A stretch of 64,000 nt of DNA from positions 124,001 to 188,000 of the forward strand of contig NZ_JAPQNT010000008.1 in NCBI RefSeq assembly GCF_028867965.1. Reading direction: 5' to 3'. The notes beneath the pieces are model-generated. The model was given only the letters and a program-made list of their open reading frames with translations. It did not search any database and was not told the DNA's origin. Below, one piece after another: positions 16,874 through 25,964 of this stretch. The position numbers and the translations under genes were made by a program. Origin of the DNA: Flavobacterium sp. SUN046 (GTDB taxonomy: Bacteria > Bacteroidota > Bacteroidia > Flavobacteriales > Flavobacteriaceae). Every line of letters begins with the position of its first letter. The first letter of the stretch is position 1.

Positions 16874-16947
16874 TTAGATAGCAGAATTTAGATAGCAGGT
16901 TATATAAAACGCTGCAATCTGTAAACTGTAATCTGTAATCTTAAAAA
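16874..16947. repeat. Degenerate CTGTAATCTG intergenic repeat
   Basis: The gap upstream of ribH is built from short related words: TTAGATAGCAG twice, then CTGCAATCTGTAAACTGTAATCTGTAATCT in several variants. It is non-coding. Confidence 0.55.
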
Positions 16948-17445
16948 ATGGCTACAGCTAATAAAAATTTATCCAATTACGATAAAAACACAATCCCAAA
17001 TGCGAAAGATTTTCGGTTTGGGATTGTTGTTTCAGAATGGAACGACCACATAACCGAAGGACTTTATAAAGGTGTAATTGAGGCACTTTTAGATTGTGGT
17101 GCCGTTCAAGAAAATGTAATTCGTTGGAATGTTCCAGGAAGTTTTGAATTGATATATGGCGCACAACGAATGATAGTTACGCAACAAGTTGACGTTGTAA
17201 TTACTATTGGTTGCGTAATTAAAGGAGAAACAATGCATTTCGAATTTGTTTGCGAAGGCGTAACTCAAGGAATAAAAGATTTAAATGTTCAAACCGATGT
17301 TCCTGTAATCTTTTGTTTGTTAACCGATAACAACGAGCAACAATCCATTGATAGAAGCGGAGGAATTCATGGAAATAAAGGAACTGAAGCAGCAATTGCA
17401 GCAATAAAAATGGCAGAATTAAAAAGAAAGTCGGAAATTAAATAA
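16948..17445 (+). CDS. ribH: 6,7-dimethyl-8-ribityllumazine synthase
   Basis: A 165-residue enzyme that condenses the 5-amino-ribitylaminouracil with dihydroxybutanone phosphate in riboflavin synthesis and usually forms icosahedral capsids. Motifs are GIVVSEWNDHITEGL, VPGSFELIYGAQRMI, and GCVIKGETMHFEFVCEGVTQGI with the catalytic His. No FMN riboswitch is evident upstream, and other rib genes are not nearby. A terminator follows. Confidence 0.96.
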   Translation: MATANKNLSNYDKNTIPNAKDFRFGIVVSEWNDHITEGLYKGVIEALLDCGAVQENVIRWNVPGSFELIYGAQRMIVTQQVDVVITIGCVIKGETMHFEFVCEGVTQGIKDLNVQTDVPVIFCLLTDNNEQQSIDRSGGIHGNKGTEAAIAAIKMAELKRKSEIK

Positions 17446-17474
17446 ATCCAATTCAGATTTTAAAATATAAAATT

Positions 17475-17505
17475 AAACCTACTTTTAATCTGAGTAGGTT
17501 TTTTT
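17475..17505 (+). terminator. Terminator of ribH
   Basis: Arms AAACCTAC (17475-17482) and GTAGGTTT (17494-17501) with an 11-base loop, followed by a T-rich tract. Confidence 0.8.
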
Positions 17506-17558
17506 CTTTTTTAGTAAGTTGTTAACTATAATAAACAATAGATTTTACTTAAATTTGC

Positions 17559-17566
17559 TAACTTTG
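17559..17566 (+). promoter_or_regulatory. Promoter -7 box of mutL
   Basis: TAACTTTG matches TAnnTTTG; a second box, TAAATTTG, overlaps just upstream at 17550-17557. No clear -33 element. Confidence 0.45.
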
Positions 17567-17623
17567 GTAATTATGTCAAATACTAAAAACTGATTACTTA
17601 AACCGAACACTGATTACTAAAAT

Positions 17624-19477
17624 ATGTCAAGCATAATTCAATTACTTCCCGATCATGTTGCCAACCAAATTGCCGCTGGTGAAGTGGTGCAACGACCAGC
17701 ATCTGTAGTAAAAGAACTTCTTGAAAATGCAGTTGATGCGAAAGCAACCGATATTAAGCTAATTGTTAAAGACGCTGGAAAAGCTTTAGTACAAGTTATT
17801 GATAACGGATTAGGAATGAGTGTTACCGATGCGCGTTTGTGTTTTGAACGTCATGCGACTTCTAAAATTCGTCAAGCGGAAGATTTATTTTCGTTACATA
17901 CAAAAGGTTTTCGTGGTGAGGCTTTGGCTTCAATTGCTGCGATTGCTCATGTGGAAATGAAGACCAAGCAAGATCAAGAAGAATTAGGAAATCATATTAT
18001 TATCGAAGGAAGCAAATTTGTTTCTCAGGAACCAGCTGTTTTACCGAAAGGAACTTCTTTTTCGGTTAAAAATTTGTTTTATAATATTCCGGCGCGACGC
18101 AATTTTTTGAAATCTGAAACAGTTGAATTACGTCATGTCATTGATGAATTTCAGCGAGTAGCATTGGCGCATCCAAATATTTCATTTACAATGTATCACA
18201 ACGGAAGTGAGATGTTTAATTTGCCAAATTCTAATTTCCGCCAACGAATTGTAAATGTTTTTTCGGGTAAGACCAATGAAAAATTAGTTCCAGTTCAAGA
18301 AGAAACGGATATTTTATCCATTCAAGGATTTGTTGGAAAACCTGAATTTGCTAAGAAAAACCGAGGTGAACAATTTTTCTTTGTCAATGATAGATACATT
18401 AAAAGTGGTTATTTGCATCACGCGGTTATGAATGCTTACGACGGTTTATTGCCTAATGGTGCACAGCCAAGTTATTTTATTTATTTGCAAGTGCCACCAA
18501 ATACAATTGATATTAATATTCATCCAACTAAAACAGAAATTAAATTTGATGATGAAAATGCTTTATATGCTATTTTACGTTCATCAATTAAACACAGTTT
18601 AGGGCAATTTAATGTTGTTCCAGCTTTAGATTTCGATAGAGATCCAAATTTGGATACGCCTTATGAATATCAAAATAAAACTGCCGATTATCCTACAGTT
18701 CAAGTAGATAGAAGTTACAATCCGTTTGCAGAAGAAAAACAAGACAAATCTTTCTCTGGTTCTAGTTCAACTTATAAAAAAGCTGAATCTACGCAAAGTT
18801 GGGAAAGTTTGTATGTTGGTTTAAAACAAGATACATCCGAAGTTGAAACATTTTCATTTGAGAATGAAGAAATTACAGCATCGTTATTTGATGAAAAAGA
18901 AGAAGAACAAACCAAAAATCGAACGTATCAAATTCATAAGAAATACATTATAAGTCCTATAAAATCTGGAATGGTAATTATGGATCAAAGTCGGGCACAC
19001 CAACGCGTATTGTACGAGCAATTTCTAACCAATATGACGGTGCATCAAGCTTCAAGTCAGCAATTGTTGTTTTCGTTACAATTGTTTTTTTCTAATAATG
19101 AAATGAAATTAATTGCCGAGTTACAGCAATCATTAGAAAATACCGGATTTGTATTTGAAACGTTTTATTCTGATTCTGTTTTAATTTCTGGAATTCCTAT
19201 AAATACCACAGAAAGTGAAGTTTCAATGGTTTTAGAACAATTAATAAGCGATTTAGAAGACGGAATTCCTGATAGTAGTTTTTCACAAAATGATACTATT
19301 GCCAAATCAATGGCTAAAAGTTTAGCGGTAAAAACAGGAATTTATTTAACCGAAAAAGAACAAGAAAATTTGGTTAACAATCTTTTTGCGTGCAAAGAAC
19401 CCAATGTTTCTCCGTTTCAAAAACCAACTTTCATCACAATGCGTGTGGAAGATATTGACAAAAAATTTGCATTATGA
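17624..19477 (+). CDS. mutL: DNA mismatch repair protein MutL
   Basis: A 617-residue GHKL ATPase. The N-terminus is classic: IIQLLPDHVANQIAAGEVVQRPASVVKEL split across the first helix, VIDNGLGM, and TKGFRGEALASIAAI. The middle is a disordered linker. In the dimerisation domain the metal-site motif DQHA(x)2E(x)4E reads DQSRAHQRVLYE (454-465), and no CPHGRP motif is seen near the C-terminus, where ACKEPNVSPFQKPTF stands instead. This suggests a MutL without the usual nicking active site. The stop overlaps the start of the first rhomboid gene. Confidence 0.95.
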   Translation: MSSIIQLLPDHVANQIAAGEVVQRPASVVKELLENAVDAKATDIKLIVKDAGKALVQVIDNGLGMSVTDARLCFERHATSKIRQAEDLFSLHTKGFRGEALASIAAIAHVEMKTKQDQEELGNHIIIEGSKFVSQEPAVLPKGTSFSVKNLFYNIPARRNFLKSETVELRHVIDEFQRVALAHPNISFTMYHNGSEMFNLPNSNFRQRIVNVFSGKTNEKLVPVQEETDILSIQGFVGKPEFAKKNRGEQFFFVNDRYIKSGYLHHAVMNAYDGLLPNGAQPSYFIYLQVPPNTIDINIHPTKTEIKFDDENALYAILRSSIKHSLGQFNVVPALDFDRDPNLDTPYEYQNKTADYPTVQVDRSYNPFAEEKQDKSFSGSSSTYKKAESTQSWESLYVGLKQDTSEVETFSFENEEITASLFDEKEEEQTKNRTYQIHKKYIISPIKSGMVIMDQSRAHQRVLYEQFLTNMTVHQASSQQLLFSLQLFFSNNEMKLIAELQQSLENTGFVFETFYSDSVLISGIPINTTESEVSMVLEQLISDLEDGIPDSSFSQNDTIAKSMAKSLAVKTGIYLTEKEQENLVNNLFACKEPNVSPFQKPTFITMRVEDIDKKFAL

Positions 19478-20235
19478 TGAACATCACACCTGTTGTTAAG
19501 CAACTTATAATTTTAAATATTATTTTTTTTATAGGTTCTCAATTACCTAGTACACACGCATATCAATTATTTTCTGAATTTTATATAGAAAATCCCAGTT
19601 TTAAAATTTGGCAGCCTATAACAAGTATGTTTATGCATGCTCAATTACCTAACTTCACTCATATTTTATTCAATATGATTGCCTTATTTTCATTTGGAAG
19701 TGCGTTAGAGCATTTTTGGGGCGGAACAAAGTTTTTATTTTTTTATATTTCTTGCGGATTGGGAGCAACATTATTAAATGAAGGAATTCATTACTATCAA
19801 TACCATCATGCTTTATCTTTATTGCAAGAAGCTAACGTTTCTCAACAAAATATAGTTGCAATGTTAACGCAAGGAAAGTATAATACAAATCTTTTAAATA
19901 CAGTACCATTGTCAACAATTGAAGATATGTATATGGCTTATAATTCACAGACTATTGGTGCTTCTGGAGCTATTTACGGATTATTAGTTGCTTTTGCATT
20001 TATGTTTCCTATGGCAGAATTAGGAATTATGTTTATTCCAATTCCAATAAAAGCCAAATACTTTGTTCCTGGTTTGTTAGCAGTAGATTTATTTTTAGGA
20101 TTTAGAGGCCAATCACTCTTTGGTGCTGGCAGTACAGGTATAGCTCATTTTGCTCATATTGGAGGCGCATTAACTGGTTATATCTTGATGCTTATTTGGA
20201 GAAATAAAAGATTTAAACAAAACCGTTGGAATTAA
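19474..20235 (+). CDS. Rhomboid family serine protease (first of two)
   Basis: A 253-residue intramembrane protease. The catalytic dyad is visible: Ser164 in TIGASGAIYG and His228 in FAHIGG. The conserved first-loop region HILFNMIALFSFG and later helices fit the 6-TM rhomboid core, with a loop insertion at about 105-155. The ATG overlaps the mutL stop by 4 bases (ATGA), so it is translationally coupled. Substrates are unknown. Confidence 0.92.
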   Translation: MMNITPVVKQLIILNIIFFIGSQLPSTHAYQLFSEFYIENPSFKIWQPITSMFMHAQLPNFTHILFNMIALFSFGSALEHFWGGTKFLFFYISCGLGATLLNEGIHYYQYHHALSLLQEANVSQQNIVAMLTQGKYNTNLLNTVPLSTIEDMYMAYNSQTIGASGAIYGLLVAFAFMFPMAELGIMFIPIPIKAKYFVPGLLAVDLFLGFRGQSLFGAGSTGIAHFAHIGGALTGYILMLIWRNKRFKQNRWN

Positions 20236-20238
20236 TAT

Positions 20239-21102
20239 ATGAACATACTAGACGACATAAAATTACAATATAAAATTGGTGGCATTGCTAATAGACTTAT
20301 CTATTGGAATGTTGGTGTATTTTTAATTTCAATACCACTTTTTTATCAATTTAAAACAGGTTTTTTTGAATATCCAATGTGGATTTCACTTTCATCAAAC
20401 CCAAAAGATGTTTTATATTTTCCATATACTTTTATAACCTATATTTTTCTTCACGGTGGTTTTTGGCATTTGTTTTATAACATGATGGTTTTGAATTTTG
20501 CAAGCCGCTTGTTTTTAACATTTTTTACTCAAAAACAATTGCTTGGATTGTATATTTTAAGCGGAATTTTTGCTGGTTTGTGTTTCGTGATTTTGTCCAA
20601 TTTAATGGGAATGAACTCTACACTAGTTGGTGCTTCTGGAGCTATAATGGGTATTTTAGTGGCAACTACAACCTATCAACCTTTAATGGTTGTGAGATTA
20701 TTATTAATTGGAAATGTAAAATTGTGGCATATTACTGGTGTTACGCTTTTATTGTTTTTATTGCAAATCGGAATTGCTAATACTGGCGGTCATATTGCTC
20801 ATTTTGGAGGTGCTTTTTTTGGATTTGTTTACATTAAATTACTTCAAAATGGAACTGATTTGAGTGCGATAGTGTCGCGTGTGATAGATTTTTTCGTTAA
20901 TTTGTTTCAACCAAAAAAATCAACTCCATTTAAAAGAGTACATGTAAATCCGAAGAAACCTGTTGTAAAATCAGCAAGTAAGATAATTGCAAAAGACAAA
21001 AACCAACAACAAATTGATGAAATTTTAGACAAAATTAGTCAATCGGGTTACGATAGTTTGACTGCCGAAGAGAAAGAATTTTTGTTTAAAGCTGGAAAAT
21101 AG
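20239..21102 (+). CDS. Rhomboid family serine protease (second of two)
   Basis: A 287-residue rhomboid with catalytic Ser133 in VGASGAIMG and His188 in GGHIAHFGG. The first-loop signature is GGFWHLFYNMMVLNFA. Beyond the membrane core is a soluble, Lys-rich tail ending in DEILDKISQSGYDSLTAEEK, a tail often seen in Bacteroidota rhomboids. It follows the first rhomboid by 3 bases and is clearly the same operon. Confidence 0.92.
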   Translation: MNILDDIKLQYKIGGIANRLIYWNVGVFLISIPLFYQFKTGFFEYPMWISLSSNPKDVLYFPYTFITYIFLHGGFWHLFYNMMVLNFASRLFLTFFTQKQLLGLYILSGIFAGLCFVILSNLMGMNSTLVGASGAIMGILVATTTYQPLMVVRLLLIGNVKLWHITGVTLLLFLLQIGIANTGGHIAHFGGAFFGFVYIKLLQNGTDLSAIVSRVIDFFVNLFQPKKSTPFKRVHVNPKKPVVKSASKIIAKDKNQQQIDEILDKISQSGYDSLTAEEKEFLFKAGK

Positions 21103-21160
21103 ATTTCAGATTGCGACCTGTAATAAAATTAGACTATTTTTTTTGATAAAATAATCATAT

Positions 21161-21751
21161 ATGAAAACTAAATTATTTATTTCAATTTTAATAGTTTTGA
21201 CTTTATTTTCATTTGCAAATCAAAAAAAATATTTAAAAAGTACTCTTGTAAATCAGTTTAATTATTTATCAAAAGTAAACGAATTTGATATTGATACGTT
21301 ACTAATAGGAGATATTAATAATGATAAAAAAATAGACACAACATTTGTCAAAGGTCCAAAATTTATAAATAATAAAGAATTTTATGGTGATTGTAAAAAC
21401 GGAGAATGCCAAATTGAAGTGAGCTTTTCTTGTAACTTTCCTGGTTTAACTTTTGAAAATGCTGTATCAGGTTTTGTTGAGAATATTGGCGATATAGATA
21501 AAGATGGTAATTCAGAAATAGTGATAGTGCCAAGTTGGTTTATAGGGTGTTACGGAAAAATTCATTTTTATACATTTAAAAATAAAATGTGGAAATTTTG
21601 TGGTTGTGCAGAAGGAAATATTTGTGACGTTGATAATTATAATTCGCGAATAGAGATTATAGGAAAAAACAAAATTAAAGTTAAAGAAAAAATCTGGGAT
21701 TATACGTTAGCTGATAGAATTTCGAAAACAAAAATAATTCTAATTAAATAG
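21161..21751 (+). CDS. Secreted hypothetical protein with FG-GAP/VCBS-like motifs
   Basis: A 196-residue protein with a signal peptide (MKTKLFISILIVLTLFSFANQ). Two Asp/Asn-rich loops resemble FG-GAP or dockerin-like calcium loops: IGDINNDKKIDT near residue 48 and IGDIDKDGNSEIVIV near residue 107. Several Cys residues (GDCKNGEC, CGCAEGNIC) could form disulfides. I do not recognise a specific family. It stands between two better-known genes and may be lineage-specific. Confidence 0.6.
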   Translation: MKTKLFISILIVLTLFSFANQKKYLKSTLVNQFNYLSKVNEFDIDTLLIGDINNDKKIDTTFVKGPKFINNKEFYGDCKNGECQIEVSFSCNFPGLTFENAVSGFVENIGDIDKDGNSEIVIVPSWFIGCYGKIHFYTFKNKMWKFCGCAEGNICDVDNYNSRIEIIGKNKIKVKEKIWDYTLADRISKTKIILIK

Positions 21752-21828
21752 CCAGAGCTATAAAATTAAACCAATGCAAATTTGACTTTATGACTTAACT
21801 TCTTTGTTATAATGTTGGTAAATAAATT

Positions 21829-22875
21829 ATGAAAAAACTATCAAGGTTCAATAAAGTAATGTTTTTCTTCAATATAGTGTTGACTGTATTGACATTCATT
21901 GCTTATGTTTTACCTTTTTTAGCACCAAATTTGTTTCCTTTTTTATCGGTTTTAACCTTGGTTTTACCGTTATTTTTGATACTAAATGGTTTGTTTTTTA
22001 TTTATTGGATGATTCAAATGAAGCGTCAAATGATTTTATCCGGAATTGTACTAATTCTCGGAATAACATTCATCAATAAGTTCTACAAATTTTCATCAAT
22101 TGAACAAACTGTTGAGGAAAAAGATTTTATTGTAATGAGTTACAACGTGCGATTATTCAATTTATTTCAATGGATTCCGAGAGAGAATGTTGGAAATGAT
22201 ATTAAAGACTTTATTGATGAACAAAATCCTGATATTCTATGCATTCAAGAATATTCTGAAACAGCCAAAGTTGATTTGCGAGTTTACAAACACAAGTTTA
22301 TATTCATGCAAGGAAAAAATATCAAAACGGGTCAAGCAATTTTTTCAAAATACCCAATTATTGACAAAGGAAATATTGAATTTCCAGCATCGGATAACTT
22401 GATTGTTTATGCCGATATTCGCAAAGGAAATGATACTATTAGGGTGTATAATATGCACTTACAATCAATAAAAATTTCACCAGATGTAAACGAAATGCAG
22501 GATAATGTTGATTCTATAAGCAAACAAAAATCGCAATTGGTTGTAAAACGCATTGGTTTGGCTTTCACACAACAACAAATTCAGGCTGAAATTTTAATGA
22601 AGCACAAAAAAACGTGTCATTACCCAATTATTATTTGTGGCGACATGAACAACAGTGCGTTTTCGTATGTTTACAGAAGCATAAAAGGAAACTTAAATGA
22701 CTGTTTTGAAGAAGCTGGAAAAGGATTTGGGCAAACCTATAATTTTAAATATTATCCAGCTCGAATAGACTATATTTTTGCAGATAAACGTATGAAAGTT
22801 AAAAGCTTTCAGAATTTCCCACAATTTAAAAATTCTGATCATTATCCGATTCTTACTCGGTTGATGATGGAGTAG
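21829..22875 (+). CDS. Membrane-anchored endonuclease/exonuclease/phosphatase family protein
   Basis: A 348-residue protein with two or three N-terminal membrane helices (about 10-80) followed by an EEP-fold domain. The metal-dependent active-site motifs are all visible: MSYNVRLFN, DILCIQEY, the His-containing YNMHLQS, ICGDMNNS, and SDHYPIL. Family members cleave DNA, phosphoinositides or sphingomyelin-type lipids; the substrate here is unknown. Its stop codon directly abuts the stop of the convergent WbqC gene. Confidence 0.88.
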   Translation: MKKLSRFNKVMFFFNIVLTVLTFIAYVLPFLAPNLFPFLSVLTLVLPLFLILNGLFFIYWMIQMKRQMILSGIVLILGITFINKFYKFSSIEQTVEEKDFIVMSYNVRLFNLFQWIPRENVGNDIKDFIDEQNPDILCIQEYSETAKVDLRVYKHKFIFMQGKNIKTGQAIFSKYPIIDKGNIEFPASDNLIVYADIRKGNDTIRVYNMHLQSIKISPDVNEMQDNVDSISKQKSQLVVKRIGLAFTQQQIQAEILMKHKKTCHYPIIICGDMNNSAFSYVYRSIKGNLNDCFEEAGKGFGQTYNFKYYPARIDYIFADKRMKVKSFQNFPQFKNSDHYPILTRLMME

Positions 22876-23490
22876 TTAAACAGATTGCTTCTTCAAATAA
22901 TCCAAAGCATAGCGACCTTCATTAAAAAGTAAATCAAGAATGCTTAAATTGTTGATGAAACCGTGTTTGTCATCAAATACTTGGGTGTAAGTATCCAATT
23001 GCGTTGTGTCTTTTTTTCCGTTGACCAAATTCCTGAAATCTTGATAATTTGGTTGTTGGTGAAAATATTCTGTAGTTTGGTTATAATTTAAAGGCACTCG
23101 CAAACATTTACCTATTAAATTTATAGTTTCTAAATTCAAATCCATTAAAAATTCAAATTTCTTTTCAAATAGTGGTCGAATATCATCTTCAAAATATTCA
23201 AAAAAAGGAGAACTTCTATAAGCCGCTTCCAATGATTTAAAATGTTGCTTTTGCCAACCAAAGTCATATTCTATTCTGATTTCTTTGGTTTTTTGATTGG
23301 GTGTATTTCCGTTTTTTACTGGTACATTCAACATTTGTATTCCATTCGGACTGTAAATATACATTCGGTTGCGGTTGGTTTGTTTTTGGAAATTATCTTC
23401 CATTTCAAACGTAATCATTTCCGCCTGTGCCATAGTAATAAAATGACTAATCGATGGAAAATAAGATGGATAAATTAAAATATTGCTCAT
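22876..23490 (-). CDS. WbqC family protein
   Basis: A 204-residue member of the WbqC (viperin-like DUF) family, recognised by YFPSISHFITMAQAEMITFE, the NRMYIYSPNGIQMLNVPV segment, and WQKQHFKSLEAAYRSSPFFEYFEDD. WbqC proteins often lie in glycan gene clusters, but the reaction is not established. Here it is directly downstream of lepB on the minus strand, as in many Bacteroidota. No signal peptide. Confidence 0.88.
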   Translation of the reverse strand: MSNILIYPSYFPSISHFITMAQAEMITFEMEDNFQKQTNRNRMYIYSPNGIQMLNVPVKNGNTPNQKTKEIRIEYDFGWQKQHFKSLEAAYRSSPFFEYFEDDIRPLFEKKFEFLMDLNLETINLIGKCLRVPLNYNQTTEYFHQQPNYQDFRNLVNGKKDTTQLDTYTQVFDDKHGFINNLSILDLLFNEGRYALDYLKKQSV

Positions 23491-23585
23491 TTTTCAGTTA
23501 GGGTTTGAATTTGTTTAAAAGTTTAAAATTGCTTAAAGTCGAAAAACGATAAACAATTTTAAACCAAATTAAACTCTTAAACTAT

Positions 23586-25145
23586 TTATTCTTTAGTAAC
23601 TTTTCTTTTCTTCCAGAAATATTCGCCTACAAAATAAGCTACCAACAAGAATAAGAAATATTTAAAATAAGATTGAGGTTGGCCTTCACCATTTACTGTC
23701 GTAAATAAACGTTCCCAGCGAATTTTATTCATAATTCCTTTGCCTTCACTATCCCAACTCATCCAAATAAAAATTGGTTTTCCAACAATATGATTTTCTG
23801 GAACATAACCCCAATAACGACTGTCTTCAGAGCGATGGCGGTTATCTCCCATCATCCAGTAATAGTTTTGTTTGAAAGTATATGAAGTTGCTTTTTTGTC
23901 ATTAATATAAATATCACTACCTTTTACTTCAATTTTATTTCCTTCATACTCATTAATTATACGTTTGTATAACGGCAAAGAAACTAAATCAAGCTTAACA
24001 GTTTTTCCAACTTCTGGAATATAAATTGGTCCATAATTATCAATATTCCATGGTTTGCTATGAGGAAAAACAGATAAATCAGCTTTCTTTTCGATATATC
24101 TTGTTACCGAAGTAAATCCTGAAATTTGTTTTAATTTTGCAGCACTTTCAGCCGTTACAGCAGGAAAATATAGTGAATCATTATTTTGATTCATTGGTCG
24201 TGGTTGATCGGCTTGAGTTATTTTTAAATCATGCATTAACCCATCTATATCTATTGAAGTTTTTTTATCATAAACCACAACATAAGAAAATTGAGGTTTT
24301 GCTCTTTCAGGAAATACTAACTCTTTTCCGTTAATAAATACTGTTCCATTTTTAATTGATAATGAATCGCCTGGTGTTCCTACACAACGTTTTACGTAGT
24401 TTGATTTTTTGTCAATTGGTTTGTCAACTCTAACTCCAGAGCGATCGAAAAATTTCACAACAGTATCGCCTGGCCAGTTAAATACTACGATATCATTCTT
24501 TTTAATTTTTTCAACACCGGGAAATCTAAAGTAAGGTAATTGAGGCCATTTAGAATAAGATTTAGTTTTTATCAGAGGCAAAGTATCATGAACCATTGGA
24601 GCTGCAACGGTTGTCATTGGAACTCGTGCGCCATAATTGAACTTACTAACAAAAAGAAAATCACCAATTAATAATGACTTTTCTAACGATGAAGTCGGAA
24701 TGGTAAACGGCTGAATAAAGTAAGTGTGCACAAATGTTGCCACGATGATTGCAAACAATAGCGAACTTACAGTATCTCCAGTTTTGGTCGCAGCAGTTGT
24801 GCTTCTGTCGGCAATATAGGTTACATCTTGAGTGTAATTAATGTAATAAATATATAATCCGCCAGTTATGATTCCTAAAAATGTATCTAAACTAGAATTT
24901 TTCCCAAAGCTTCTCAAAGTTTCCACCCAAATAACTGGAAACATAATTAAGTTTATAATTGGAATAAACAACAAAACGGTCCACCAAGTTGGTCGGTTTA
25001 TTATTTTCATCAATACAATTGAATTGTAAATCGGAATTCCAGCTTCCCAAGATTTTCTGCCTGCTTTTTCGTATAATTTCCAAGTTCCTAAAAAATGAAT
25101 TAATTGAACTCCTAAGAAAAAGATAAACCATTGATATATTGTCAT
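23586..25145 (-). CDS. lepB: Signal peptidase I with N-terminal membrane extension
   Basis: A 519-residue type I signal peptidase that removes signal peptides of exported proteins. Residues 1-110 are an extra DUF5684-like membrane module with several helices. The peptidase part starts with the anchor at about 125-145; the catalytic Ser is Ser153 in IPTSSLEKSL (usually PTGSM) and the general base is Lys252 in NYVKRCVGTPGDSL. Late motifs GDNRHRSEDSRYWGYVP are intact. A further membrane helix lies at the very C-terminus. It is flanked by dapB and WbqC, a common Bacteroidota arrangement. Confidence 0.95.
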   Translation of the reverse strand: MTIYQWFIFFLGVQLIHFLGTWKLYEKAGRKSWEAGIPIYNSIVLMKIINRPTWWTVLLFIPIINLIMFPVIWVETLRSFGKNSSLDTFLGIITGGLYIYYINYTQDVTYIADRSTTAATKTGDTVSSLLFAIIVATFVHTYFIQPFTIPTSSLEKSLLIGDFLFVSKFNYGARVPMTTVAAPMVHDTLPLIKTKSYSKWPQLPYFRFPGVEKIKKNDIVVFNWPGDTVVKFFDRSGVRVDKPIDKKSNYVKRCVGTPGDSLSIKNGTVFINGKELVFPERAKPQFSYVVVYDKKTSIDIDGLMHDLKITQADQPRPMNQNNDSLYFPAVTAESAAKLKQISGFTSVTRYIEKKADLSVFPHSKPWNIDNYGPIYIPEVGKTVKLDLVSLPLYKRIINEYEGNKIEVKGSDIYINDKKATSYTFKQNYYWMMGDNRHRSEDSRYWGYVPENHIVGKPIFIWMSWDSEGKGIMNKIRWERLFTTVNGEGQPQSYFKYFLFLLVAYFVGEYFWKKRKVTKE

Positions 25146-25211
25146 CGTTTTGTTTGTTTAAGGTTTAAAAGTTTAAAGTTGGTTACTTTATAAACTATTT
25201 TATTGTTTTTA

Positions 25212-25913
25212 TTAATTTAATTCCAACACATCGCGCATCGTGAAAACTCCTTTTTTTCCAACCAACCATTCGGCAGCAATTACAGAACCAAAGGCAAATC
25301 CGTCACGGCTGTGTGCAGTGTGTTTTATTTCTATTGTATCAACTTCTGATGTGTAAAAAATACTGTGTGTTCCTGGCACATTTTCAATTCTTTTGGCATC
25401 AATTTTAATTTCATTTACTTTCGGATTTTCTAATGTCCAATTTGAGTAATCTGAATTTTCTATAATTCCATTTGCTAACGAAATTGCAGTTCCGCTTGGC
25501 GCATCTAGTTTTTGTGTATGATGAATTTCTTCCATCGCAACTTTATATTGATTGAACTTCGACATCATTTTTGCCAAATAATCGTTCAATTCAAAAAACA
25601 AATTTACACCTAAACTAAAATTTGAACTATAAATAAAAGCACCATTTTTTATTGAACAAAGTTCCGTCATTTTAGAATAATTTTCCAACCAACCGGTTGT
25701 TCCTGAAACTATAGGGATATTTAAATTCAAACATTCTGAAATATTAGCAACTGCCGAATTAGGAACACTAAAATCAATAGCAACATCGGCATTTTCTAAT
25801 CCGTTGTAATTATCGGAACTTGATTTACGTAACACAATTTCATGACCACGTTCCAAAGCAATTTTCTCAATTACTTTTCCCATTTTTCCGTATCCTAAAA
25901 GTGCTATTTTCAT
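25212..25913 (-). CDS. dapB: 4-hydroxy-tetrahydrodipicolinate reductase
   Basis: A 233-residue enzyme of the diaminopimelate/lysine pathway that reduces the DapA product with NAD(P)H. Visible are the N-terminal nucleotide loop GYGKMGK, VSGTTGW, and the catalytic EIHHTQKLDAPSGTA. It is the short form typical of Bacteroidota. It lies between lepB and the DUF5683 gene on the same strand. Confidence 0.95.
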   Translation of the reverse strand: MKIALLGYGKMGKVIEKIALERGHEIVLRKSSSDNYNGLENADVAIDFSVPNSAVANISECLNLNIPIVSGTTGWLENYSKMTELCSIKNGAFIYSSNFSLGVNLFFELNDYLAKMMSKFNQYKVAMEEIHHTQKLDAPSGTAISLANGIIENSDYSNWTLENPKVNEIKIDAKRIENVPGTHSIFYTSEVDTIEIKHTAHSRDGFAFGSVIAAEWLVGKKGVFTMRDVLELN

Positions 25914-25964
25914 ATTTAGATTAGTTGAATACTAATTGTAATTGTTACAAAATTTAAGAAAACT

